64,000 bases of DNA from Streptomyces uncialis (lineage in GTDB: Bacteria > Actinomycetota > Actinomycetes > Streptomycetales > Streptomycetaceae): positions 62,001 through 126,000 of the forward strand of contig NZ_LFBV01000004.1 of assembly GCF_001905345.1 (NCBI RefSeq), given 5' to 3'. Numbering within the stretch: position 1 is the first letter of the stretch; each line of letters starts with the position of its first letter. Below the pieces are notes generated by a model, which worked only from the letters and a program-made list of their open reading frames with translations, had not been told where the DNA came from and searched no databases. Positions 1-6,940 of the stretch are shown one piece after another. The position numbers and the translations under genes were made by a program.

Positions 1-527
1 GGCTGATCCCCGTCTCGCTCGGCCGGGACCTTCCGCTCATCACCCACTGGATAAACGCGCCCGCTGTCGACGCCTACTGGGAACTCGCCGGCCCCCCGTC
101 CGTCAGCGAGCGGCATCTGCGCCCCCAACTCGACGGTGACGGACGCAGCGTCCCCTGTCTCGGCGTCCTCGGCACCACCCCCATGAGCTATTGGGAGATC
201 TACCGGGCCGACCTCGATCCGCTCGCCGATCACTACCCCGCCCGTCCTCATGACACAGGTGTTCACCTCCTCATCGGGGGAGCCATACGACGCGGACGCG
301 GGCTCGGCTCCTTGCTGATCAGGGCCGTCGCCGACCTCATCCTCGACCATCGGCCCGCCTGCTCCCGGGTGGTCGCGGAGCCGGATCTGCGCAACATCCC
401 CTCCGTCACCGCCTTTCTGCGAGCGGGGTTCCGACTCACCGCCGAGGTGGCCCTCCCCGACAAACGAGCCGCATTGATGGTCCGGGACAGATCCCCTGAC
501 GATCCGCTGTGCCCCCATCACTCCTAG
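1..527 (+). CDS. Siderophore-biosynthesis GNAT acetyltransferase, 5' end outside window
   Basis: The open frame runs in from the left edge (first full codon at 3) and ends at 525-527. The visible C-terminal part contains an HW-x-N-x-P stretch near the start and a GGAIRRGRGLGS region that fits the acetyl-CoA pyrophosphate-binding loop of GNAT enzymes. It resembles the IucB/DesC-type acyltransferases that acylate the hydroxylamine of N-hydroxy-diamines before siderophore assembly. The next gene, 42 bp downstream on the same strand, is a NIS synthetase, which supports the assignment. From memory this pair resembles the second siderophore locus of S. coelicolor (SCO5799-5801) rather than the desferrioxamine des operon, so no des symbol is given. 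An in-frame ATG at 183 lies inside the domain and is not a start. Confidence 0.85.
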   Translation, partial: LIPVSLGRDLPLITHWINAPAVDAYWELAGPPSVSERHLRPQLDGDGRSVPCLGVLGTTPMSYWEIYRADLDPLADHYPARPHDTGVHLLIGGAIRRGRGLGSLLIRAVADLILDHRPACSRVVAEPDLRNIPSVTAFLRAGFRLTAEVALPDKRAALMVRDRSPDDPLCPHHS

Positions 528-569
528 TACACCGCCCGACCCGATCCGGTTCCGCCCCGAGGAGCACCC

Positions 570-2612
570 GTGCCGAGTCCGTACGCCGAACAGCCCTCCG
601 GCGCCGTAGTCCCGCCGACCGTCCCACCCGAGCTGACCAGCGAGAACTGGGCCCGGGTGGGCCGACGCCTGCTGGCCAAGATGCTCGGGGAGTTCGCGTA
701 CGAGGAGATCATCCGGCCGGTGCCGGGCGTGGACCCTGCCCCGCTCCCGGGCCACGGAACGTCACCGGTCCAGGGATTTCTCCCCGGCGGGGAACCCCTG
801 GCGGGCCACGGCACGCCGCCCGCTCACCACGGCTCGCCGTCCGCCCGCATGTCGTTCCCGCACCACGGACCCGTGCCACCCCCGCGCACCGACGACGACC
901 TCCACGGCGACATCGCCCCGCCCTACCTCCTGCCGGACCGCGCCGAGCGATTCGCACCCTTCACCCTGGTCCTCGACGCGCCGACCACCCACCTGACCTT
1001 TCACGCCCGCCGCTACGCCTACGACAGCTGGCAGGTGGACCCCGAGACGATCACCCTCACCGAGGCCGGGGCGTGGCCCAAGCCGTTCGGTGATCCGCTG
1101 TCGTTCCTCGCCCGGGCGCGCAAGACCCTCGGGATCGACGGCGCGACCCTCGGCCATGTGATCCGCGAACTGACCGCCACCCTCGCCGCCGACGCACGGC
1201 TCGACCACTTCGCGCTCTCGGCGGCGACCCTCGCGGACCTCTCGTACGCGGACCTCGAAGGGCACCAGACCGGTCACCCCTGGCTCGTCCTCAACAAGGG
1301 CCGTATCGGGTTCTCGGCCACCGACACGAAACGCTGGGCCCCGGAAGCCCGCACCCCGGTCACCCTGCCGTGGCTCGCCGTCCGCCAGGACCTCGCCACA
1401 TACCGGGGCGTGAGCGGCCTCGACAGGGCCGCCGACCTCTATGCCGCGGAGCTGGAGCAGCAGACCCGGGACACGTTCGCCGCGACCCTCCGGGCCAGGG
1501 GGGTCGATCCGTCCGGCTACCTCTATCTGCCGGTGCACCCCTGGCAGTGGGACGACATCGTGCTGACGCTCTTCGCCCCCGCGGTGGCCGCCGACGCGAT
1601 CATCCCGCTCCCCACCGACGGTGACCAGCGACTGCCCCAGCAGTCCATCCGCTCGTTCCTCAACGTCACCCGACCCGACCGGCACACCCTCAAACTGCCG
1701 CTGTCCGTCCTCAACACCCTCGTCTGGCGCGGGCTGCCCACCGAACGCACCCTCGCGGCTCCCGCCGTCACCGCCTGGATGCTGGGGCTGCGGGACTCCG
1801 ACCCGTTCCTACGGGAGGAGTGCGGCGTGGTCCTGCTGGGCGAGGTCGCGTCGGTCACCGTCGAGCACCCCGTCTACGACACCCTCCGGGAGGTGCCGTA
1901 CCAGTACAAGGAACTGCTCGGCGCGATCTGGCGCGAACCCCTCGGCCGGCACCTCGCCCCGGGCGAACGCGCCCGTACCCTCGCCGCACTGCTCCACACC
2001 GACCCCGGCGGCACGGCCTTCACCGCGGAACTCGTCGCCCGCTCCGGCCTGCCCCCGCACACCTGGCTGCGCCATCTCTTCGCCGCCCTGCTGCCACCGC
2101 TGCTGCGGTTCCTCTACAAGTACGGCACCGTCTTCTCACCGCACGGCGAGAACGCCATCGTGATCTTCGACGAGCGGGACGTCCCGGTCAGGCTCGCGGT
2201 CAAGGACTTCGTGGACGACGTCAACGTCAGCTCCGAGGCCCTGCCCGAGCACGCCACCATGCCCGACGAGGTCCGCGAGGTGCTTCTCACCGAGCCGCCC
2301 GGATACCTGATCCAGTTCATCCACTCCGGGCTCTTCGTCGGCGTCTTCCGCTACCTCGCGCTCCTGTGCGAACAGCAGCTCGGTGTGCCGGAGGCCGACT
2401 TCTGGTCACTGGTACGGGCCGAGATCCTCCGGCATCAGACCCGCTTCCCGGAACTCAAGGAACGGTACGAGACGTTCGACCTGCTGACCCCCGAGATCGC
2501 CCGCCTGTGCCTGAACCGGAACCGACTGCACCTCGACGGCTACCGGGACCGCGCCGAGCGCCCCCACGCCGCCGTCCACGGGACCGTGCCCAACCCGCTG
2601 AGCGGCACGTGA
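570..2612 (+). CDS. NRPS-independent siderophore (NIS) synthetase, IucA/IucC family
   Basis: This is a GTG start with GAGGAG at 559-564. The family adenylates a carboxylate and joins it to an amine or hydroxylamine to build hydroxamate siderophores in the cytosol. The product is 680 aa. Family signatures include the HPWQWDD motif (about residue 325), the KLPLSVLNTL stretch, and HGENAIVIFDERDVPVRLAVKDF-type sequence in the C-terminal FhuF-like part. DesD-type enzymes are usually near 590-600 aa. The surplus lies at about residues 50-118, a His/Gly/Pro-rich stretch with repeated GHGT and HHG motifs between the N-terminal helix and the first conserved block. It follows the acetyltransferase by 42 bp, suggesting one operon. 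The exact siderophore cannot be read from sequence. Confidence 0.92.
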   Translation: MPSPYAEQPSGAVVPPTVPPELTSENWARVGRRLLAKMLGEFAYEEIIRPVPGVDPAPLPGHGTSPVQGFLPGGEPLAGHGTPPAHHGSPSARMSFPHHGPVPPPRTDDDLHGDIAPPYLLPDRAERFAPFTLVLDAPTTHLTFHARRYAYDSWQVDPETITLTEAGAWPKPFGDPLSFLARARKTLGIDGATLGHVIRELTATLAADARLDHFALSAATLADLSYADLEGHQTGHPWLVLNKGRIGFSATDTKRWAPEARTPVTLPWLAVRQDLATYRGVSGLDRAADLYAAELEQQTRDTFAATLRARGVDPSGYLYLPVHPWQWDDIVLTLFAPAVAADAIIPLPTDGDQRLPQQSIRSFLNVTRPDRHTLKLPLSVLNTLVWRGLPTERTLAAPAVTAWMLGLRDSDPFLREECGVVLLGEVASVTVEHPVYDTLREVPYQYKELLGAIWREPLGRHLAPGERARTLAALLHTDPGGTAFTAELVARSGLPPHTWLRHLFAALLPPLLRFLYKYGTVFSPHGENAIVIFDERDVPVRLAVKDFVDDVNVSSEALPEHATMPDEVREVLLTEPPGYLIQFIHSGLFVGVFRYLALLCEQQLGVPEADFWSLVRAEILRHQTRFPELKERYETFDLLTPEIARLCLNRNRLHLDGYRDRAERPHAAVHGTVPNPLSGT

Positions 2613-2652
2613 CCGGCGCGTTGTCAGTGGTGCCCCGTAGGCTGGTCGGCCT

Positions 2653-4629
2653 ATGACGAAGCCCTCACTCCCCGACCTCCTGCATGCCGCCGTCGACGCT
2701 GTCGGCGGTACGGAGCGCCCCGGCCAGGTGACCATGGCCGAAGCCGTCGCCGAAGCTGTCGACGACGGCTCCCACCTGCTGGTCCAGGCCGGTACCGGCA
2801 CCGGAAAGTCCCTCGGCTATCTGGTCCCGGCCCTCGCCCAGGGCGAGCGTGTCGTCGTCGCGACAGCGACCCTGGCACTCCAGCGGCAGCTGGTGGAACG
2901 CGACCTTCCGCGTACGGTCGACGCGCTGCATCCGCTGCTGCGCCGCCGCCCGGAGTTCGCGATGCTGAAGGGCCGGTCGAACTATCTGTGTCTGCACCGG
3001 CTCCATGAGGGCATGCCGCAGGACGAGGAAGAGGGCCTCTTCGACCAGTTCGAGGCGGCGGCACCCACCAGCAAGCTCGGCCAGGACCTGCTGCGGCTGC
3101 GCGACTGGTCCGGCGAGACCGAGAACGGCGACCGCGACGACCTCACCCCGGGCGTCTCCGACCGTGCCTGGGCACAGGTCTCCGTGTCGTCCCGGGAGTG
3201 CCTCGGCGCCTCACGCTGCGCGTACGGGGCGGAATGCTTCGCGGAGATGGCCCGGGAGCGCGCCAAGCTGGCCGAGGTCGTGGTCACCAACCACGCGCTG
3301 CTCGCCATCGACGCCATCGAGGGTGCCCCGGTGCTGCCGCCGCACGAGGTGCTGATCGTCGACGAGGCCCATGAGCTCGTCTCCCGGGTCACCGGTGTCG
3401 CCACGGGCGAGCTGACCCCCGGCCAGGTCAACCGTGCCGTCCGCCGCTGCGCGAAGCTCGCCGACGAGAAGGTCGCCGACCAGCTCCAGACCGCCGCCGA
3501 GGGCTTCGAACGGGTCATGGAGCTGGCGCTGCCGGGTCGTCTGGAGGAGGTCCCGGAGGACCTCGGATACGCGCTGATGGCCCTGCGGGACGCCGCGCGG
3601 AACGTCATCGTGGCGCTGGGCTCCACACGCGACAAGTCCGTGCAGGACGAGGACGCCGTCCGCAAACAGGCCATCGCCTCCGTCGAGACGGTCCACGCGG
3701 TCGCGGAGCGGATCACCCTGGGCTCCGAGTACGACGTGGTCTGGTACGAGCGGCACGACCGCTTCGGGGCCTCTCTGCGGGTCGCTCCGCTGTCGGTGTC
3801 CGGGCTGCTGAGGGAGAAGCTCTTCGCCGAACGCTCGGTGGTGCTCACCTCCGCGACACTCAAACTGGGTGGCGACTTCAACGGCGTGGGCGCCTCCCTC
3901 GGACTCGCGCCCGAGGGCACGGCGACCGCCGAGGGCGATCAGCCCGTCTGGAAGGGCATCGACGTCGGCTCGCCCTTCGACTACCCCAAGCAGGGCATCC
4001 TCTATGTCGCCAAGCATCTGGCCCGGCCCGCCCGTGACGGCGACCGCGCCGACATGCTGGAGGAGCTCACCGACCTGATCCAGTCCGCCGGTGGCCGCAC
4101 CCTCGGGCTCTTCTCCTCGATGCGCGCCGCGCAGAACGCCGCCGAGGAACTGCGCTCGCGCATCCCCGAGTACCCGATCCTTCTCCAGGGCGAGGAGACA
4201 CTGGGCGAGCTGATCAAGAACTTCGCGGCAGACCCCCGGACCTGCCTGTTCGGCACGCTGTCCCTCTGGCAGGGGGTCGATGTGCCGGGCCCGAGCTGCC
4301 AGCTCGTCGTCATGGACAAGATCCCCTTCCCGCGTCCCGACGACCCGCTGATGAGCGCGCGCCAGAAGGCGGTGGAGGAGGCGGGGGGCAACGGCTTCAT
4401 GGCGGTGGCCGCCACCCACGCGGCGCTGCTGATGGCCCAGGGGGCGGGTCGTCTCGTCCGGGCCTCCGGCGACCGGGGGGTCGTCGCCGTCCTCGACTCC
4501 CGGCTCGCCACCGCTCGCTACGGCAGCTACCTCAAGTCGTCGCTGCCCGAGTTCTGGTACACCACGGACCGTGATCAGGTACGTCGCTCGCTCGCGGCGA
4601 TCGACGCGGCGGCGGACGACGCCAAATAG
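2653..4629 (+). CDS. DinG/XPD-type ATP-dependent DNA helicase
   Basis: 658 aa superfamily 2 helicase. Walker A is QAGTGTGKS near residue 50, the DEAH box is in LIVDEAHEL near residue 236, and the late helicase motif QGAGRLVRASGDRG is near residue 600. Cys113, Cys183, Cys189 and Cys195 have the spacing of the four cysteines that hold the 4Fe-4S cluster in XPD/DinG enzymes. These enzymes are 5'-3' helicases acting on damage-associated DNA structures. A TAGGCT hexamer at 2638-2643 sits 9 nt before the ATG and no ribosome binding site is visible, so the mRNA is probably leaderless or nearly so. It converges on lexA, which suggests but does not prove a DNA-damage link. No SOS box is visible upstream. 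Confidence 0.92.
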   Translation: MTKPSLPDLLHAAVDAVGGTERPGQVTMAEAVAEAVDDGSHLLVQAGTGTGKSLGYLVPALAQGERVVVATATLALQRQLVERDLPRTVDALHPLLRRRPEFAMLKGRSNYLCLHRLHEGMPQDEEEGLFDQFEAAAPTSKLGQDLLRLRDWSGETENGDRDDLTPGVSDRAWAQVSVSSRECLGASRCAYGAECFAEMARERAKLAEVVVTNHALLAIDAIEGAPVLPPHEVLIVDEAHELVSRVTGVATGELTPGQVNRAVRRCAKLADEKVADQLQTAAEGFERVMELALPGRLEEVPEDLGYALMALRDAARNVIVALGSTRDKSVQDEDAVRKQAIASVETVHAVAERITLGSEYDVVWYERHDRFGASLRVAPLSVSGLLREKLFAERSVVLTSATLKLGGDFNGVGASLGLAPEGTATAEGDQPVWKGIDVGSPFDYPKQGILYVAKHLARPARDGDRADMLEELTDLIQSAGGRTLGLFSSMRAAQNAAEELRSRIPEYPILLQGEETLGELIKNFAADPRTCLFGTLSLWQGVDVPGPSCQLVVMDKIPFPRPDDPLMSARQKAVEEAGGNGFMAVAATHAALLMAQGAGRLVRASGDRGVVAVLDSRLATARYGSYLKSSLPEFWYTTDRDQVRRSLAAIDAAADDAK

Positions 4630-4655
4630 CCGACCAGCGTTCGCGGGCAAGAACA

Positions 4656-4689
4656 GACCCCGGAACCAGGCGCAGGAGGTTCCGGGGTC
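4656..4689. terminator. Bidirectional hairpin between helicase gene and lexA
   Basis: Twelve perfectly paired bases (GACCCCGGAACC with its complement) enclose a 10-nt loop. It lies between two convergent genes and can serve both. There is no T-tract on either side. Confidence 0.8.
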
Positions 4690-4725
4690 GGCCAGGGGGA
4701 GTGGGCGTGTGGCCCGGGGGAACGG

Positions 4726-5511
4726 TCAGACGCGTCGGAGTACTGCCACGACCTTGCCGAGGATCGTCGCCTCGTCGCCGGGGATGGGCTGGTACGCGGA
4801 GTTGTGCGGCAGCAGCCAGACGTGGCCGTCCTCGCGCTTGAAGCGCTTCACGGTCGCCTCGCCGTCCAGCATCGCGGCGACGATGTCACCGTTCTCCGCG
4901 ACGGGCTGGCGACGCACGGTCACCCAGTCACCGTCACAGATGGCCGCCTCGATCATGGAGTCACCGACGACCTTGAGCACGAAGAGCTCACCGTCACCCA
5001 CGAGCTGCCGGGGGAGGGGGAACACATCCTCGACGGACTCCTCGGCGAGGATCGGGCCACCGGCCGCGATCCGGCCGACCAGCGGGACGTACGACGCGGC
5101 CGGCTTGCCCGCGGTGTCCGTGGGCTGCGCGGTCGACTGGTCGGACCCCCGTACCTCGTACGCGCGCGGGCGGTGGGGGTCACGGCGCAGGAAACCCTTG
5201 CGCTCCAGGGCCATCAGCTGATGGGCCACCGATGAGGTGCTGGAGAGGCCCACGGCCTGGCCGATCTCCCGCATGGACGGCGGATAGCCCCGCCGCTGCA
5301 CGGAATCCCTGATCACCTCGATGACGCGGCGCTGCCGGTCGGTGAGGCCCGAGCTGTCCGCGCGGATGCCTGGAGGTCGCCCGGGAAGGGAGCGGGCGGG
5401 CTTGGGCCCCTCCGGGTTCGTGGCTGCGTCTGTCATGGCGTGCACCGCCTCAAGTCGGCCCCGGGTACGGTCCTGGGCGGTGATCGTGGCGCTGTTTGCG
5501 GTGGTGGTCAT
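4726..5511 (-). CDS. lexA: SOS response repressor and self-cleaving protease LexA
   Basis: 261 aa. The N-terminal winged helix (about residues 55-120, LTDRQRRVIEVIRDSVQ and the GLSSTSSVAHQL recognition region) binds SOS boxes. The C-terminal S24 peptidase domain has catalytic Ser185 (VVGDSMIE) and Lys222 (GEATVKRF), and the cleavage bond is Ala150-Gly151 in RIAAGGP. RecA filaments trigger self-cleavage and derepression. The start at 5511 is preceded by GAGAGGGG at good spacing. Met26 is an alternative, since residues 1-50 are poorly conserved in the family. An SOS box lies 67-82 bp upstream, so autoregulation is expected. Confidence 0.97.
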   Translation of the reverse strand: MTTTANSATITAQDRTRGRLEAVHAMTDAATNPEGPKPARSLPGRPPGIRADSSGLTDRQRRVIEVIRDSVQRRGYPPSMREIGQAVGLSSTSSVAHQLMALERKGFLRRDPHRPRAYEVRGSDQSTAQPTDTAGKPAASYVPLVGRIAAGGPILAEESVEDVFPLPRQLVGDGELFVLKVVGDSMIEAAICDGDWVTVRRQPVAENGDIVAAMLDGEATVKRFKREDGHVWLLPHNSAYQPIPGDEATILGKVVAVLRRV

Positions 5512-5577
5512 CTCGGCGGCCCCTCTCGAATGTGCTCTCCCTAGCTAGCCAACGGTAGTTGCTTTCGAAAGGTTGCG

Positions 5578-5593
5578 CCAAACACACGTTCGA
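5578..5593. promoter_or_regulatory. LexA (SOS) box
   Basis: CCAAAC-ACAC-GTTCGA matches the actinobacterial consensus TCGAAC-N4-GTTCGA at 10 of 12 arm positions. It lies 67-82 bp upstream of the lexA start codon, the expected place for an autoregulatory operator. Confidence 0.8.
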
Positions 5594-6074
5594 GTGAAAA
5601 ACCGGGGAGAGACTGACGCGATCGCATGTCCAGGTGTATGGACGACAGTCGGTCGCTTGAGCGGCCCGACGTGGCCCCCGCCGCGCTTCACCGCCGGGGC
5701 GGGCTCGCGCGAGGGCTCCGTACCGGGCCTCAGTCTGCCATCCTGGTCGGCGTCGGCAAGGAGGCGCCCCTGTCCTCGGACCGGGGCCCGGGGTCGCTAC
5801 GGTGGGTGGGGTCCGGACGTCGGTCACTCTGTGTGGCCGCCGCCCCGATCGGGGAGTGTTTCGCCCTGTCCGGTCGGCCCGTGCCGCCCGGAGCGGTCGT
5901 CCCCGATCCGGTGGAGTGCGGGCCGAGGTGCCGTGCCGGGCCGAGTGCCGCCCGATGGCGGCCGGTCATGGGGGCGGTGCGGTGGCGCGCGTCCTGAATG
6001 CCCGTACTGGGGCGGCCGGCCTCGCCGGGAGGCTGTCGGATCACGACACGCGCAGACGGCGAATTGCGGCCAAA

Positions 6075-6121
6075 CCCCAGATCTAGTGGTTGGATTGCGA
6101 CAGCAGCCCAGAAGTTGTGGT
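6075..6121. promoter_or_regulatory. Tandem NrdR boxes upstream of nrdR-nrdJ
   Basis: Box 1 at 6075-6090 reads CCCCAGATCTAGTGGT and lies within a longer imperfect palindrome at 6070-6093. Box 2 at 6106-6121 reads GCCCAGAAGTTGTGGT and matches box 1 at 12 of 16 positions. Starts are 31 bp apart, about three helical turns. This is the known arrangement for cooperative NrdR binding at ribonucleotide reductase promoters, so it should repress nrdR-nrdJ when dATP is high. Confidence 0.82.
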
Positions 6122-6228
6122 CCCGAGGTCTTCGCCTCTCCGGTCATCGCCTATGCTGGGGGCTGCTTCGAGGGACCTGCGGGTTCCGCGAGGCCATGGA
6201 GACGTGCCGCGAAGGAGGCTTGGACGTA

Positions 6229-6774
6229 ATGCACTGCCCCTTCTGCAGGCACCCCGACAGCCGTGTCGTCGACAGTCGTACGACCGACGACGGTACGTCG
6301 ATCCGCCGACGCCGTCAGTGCCCGGACTGCTCCCGTCGTTTCACGACAGTGGAGACGTGCTCACTGATGGTGGTCAAGCGCAGCGGAGTCACCGAACCCT
6401 TCAGCCGGACGAAGGTCATCAACGGCGTGCGCAAGGCATGCCAGGGACGGCCCGTCACGGAGGACGCCCTCGCCCAGCTCGGCCAGCGGGTCGAGGAAGC
6501 GGTGCGGGCCACCGGGAGCGCCGAGCTGACCACCCACGACGTGGGACTGGCCATACTCGGCCCCTTGCAGGAACTCGACCTCGTCGCCTATCTGCGTTTC
6601 GCGTCCGTCTACCGGGCGTTCGATTCGCTGGAGGACTTCGAGGCCGCCATCACCGAGCTGCGGGAGCAGCCGGACCGCTCACCCGCCGCAGGCGCGGGGG
6701 CGGAGGCCGAGGCCACCGGGCGCGCGGCGGGGCGGACGGCGGACGTTCCCGCACCCGCCACGGCCAGCGGCTGA
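6229..6774 (+). CDS. nrdR: Transcriptional repressor NrdR
   Basis: 181 aa. The ATG is chosen because GAAGGAGG (6211-6218) lies 10 nt upstream and the protein then begins with the invariant MHCPFC. A zinc ribbon is formed by Cys3, Cys6, Cys31 and Cys34, followed by an ATP-cone domain (about residues 46-136) that senses ATP versus dATP. NrdR represses ribonucleotide reductase genes by binding tandem boxes, which are present upstream. The C-terminal 30-40 residues are Ala/Gly-rich and probably disordered. nrdJ follows after 166 bp on the same strand, so co-transcription is likely. Confidence 0.97.
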   Translation: MHCPFCRHPDSRVVDSRTTDDGTSIRRRRQCPDCSRRFTTVETCSLMVVKRSGVTEPFSRTKVINGVRKACQGRPVTEDALAQLGQRVEEAVRATGSAELTTHDVGLAILGPLQELDLVAYLRFASVYRAFDSLEDFEAAITELREQPDRSPAAGAGAEAEATGRAAGRTADVPAPATASG

Positions 6775-6940
6775 CACACACGCCGGACCGGGTGGGGTCA
6801 CCCGGGGCGACCGGACGGTCGACGGCGACCACAGATCTGCCGGGGGCGGCACAGTGACGCCTCCGGTGCGTACACATCACACCGTGCCACGGGAAGAACG
6901 AGGCACTTCAGGGCGTTATCGCCCGATACAGGGAGGCGGC

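Larger units (their letters stand above)
5512..6228. other. Divergent lexA/nrdR intergenic region
   Basis: No supported gene is seen in this 717 bp. The open frames here are G+C-driven, overlap one another and have no ribosome binding site. It holds the SOS box close to lexA and the two NrdR boxes close to nrdR. A TATGCT hexamer at 6152-6157, about 30 bp downstream of the second NrdR box, is the likely -10 of the nrdR-nrdJ transcript. Confidence 0.7.

Noticed and set aside
570..2612. Naming the NIS synthetase desD
   Set aside because: The neighbours (helicase, lexA) fit the second siderophore locus of S. coelicolor better than the des operon, and the preceding biosynthetic genes are outside the window.
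5573..6229. 218-codon plus-strand frame between lexA and nrdR
   Set aside because: No binding site, Pro/Arg/Gly-rich, overlaps the NrdR boxes and nrdR promoter, and competes with other equally long frames.
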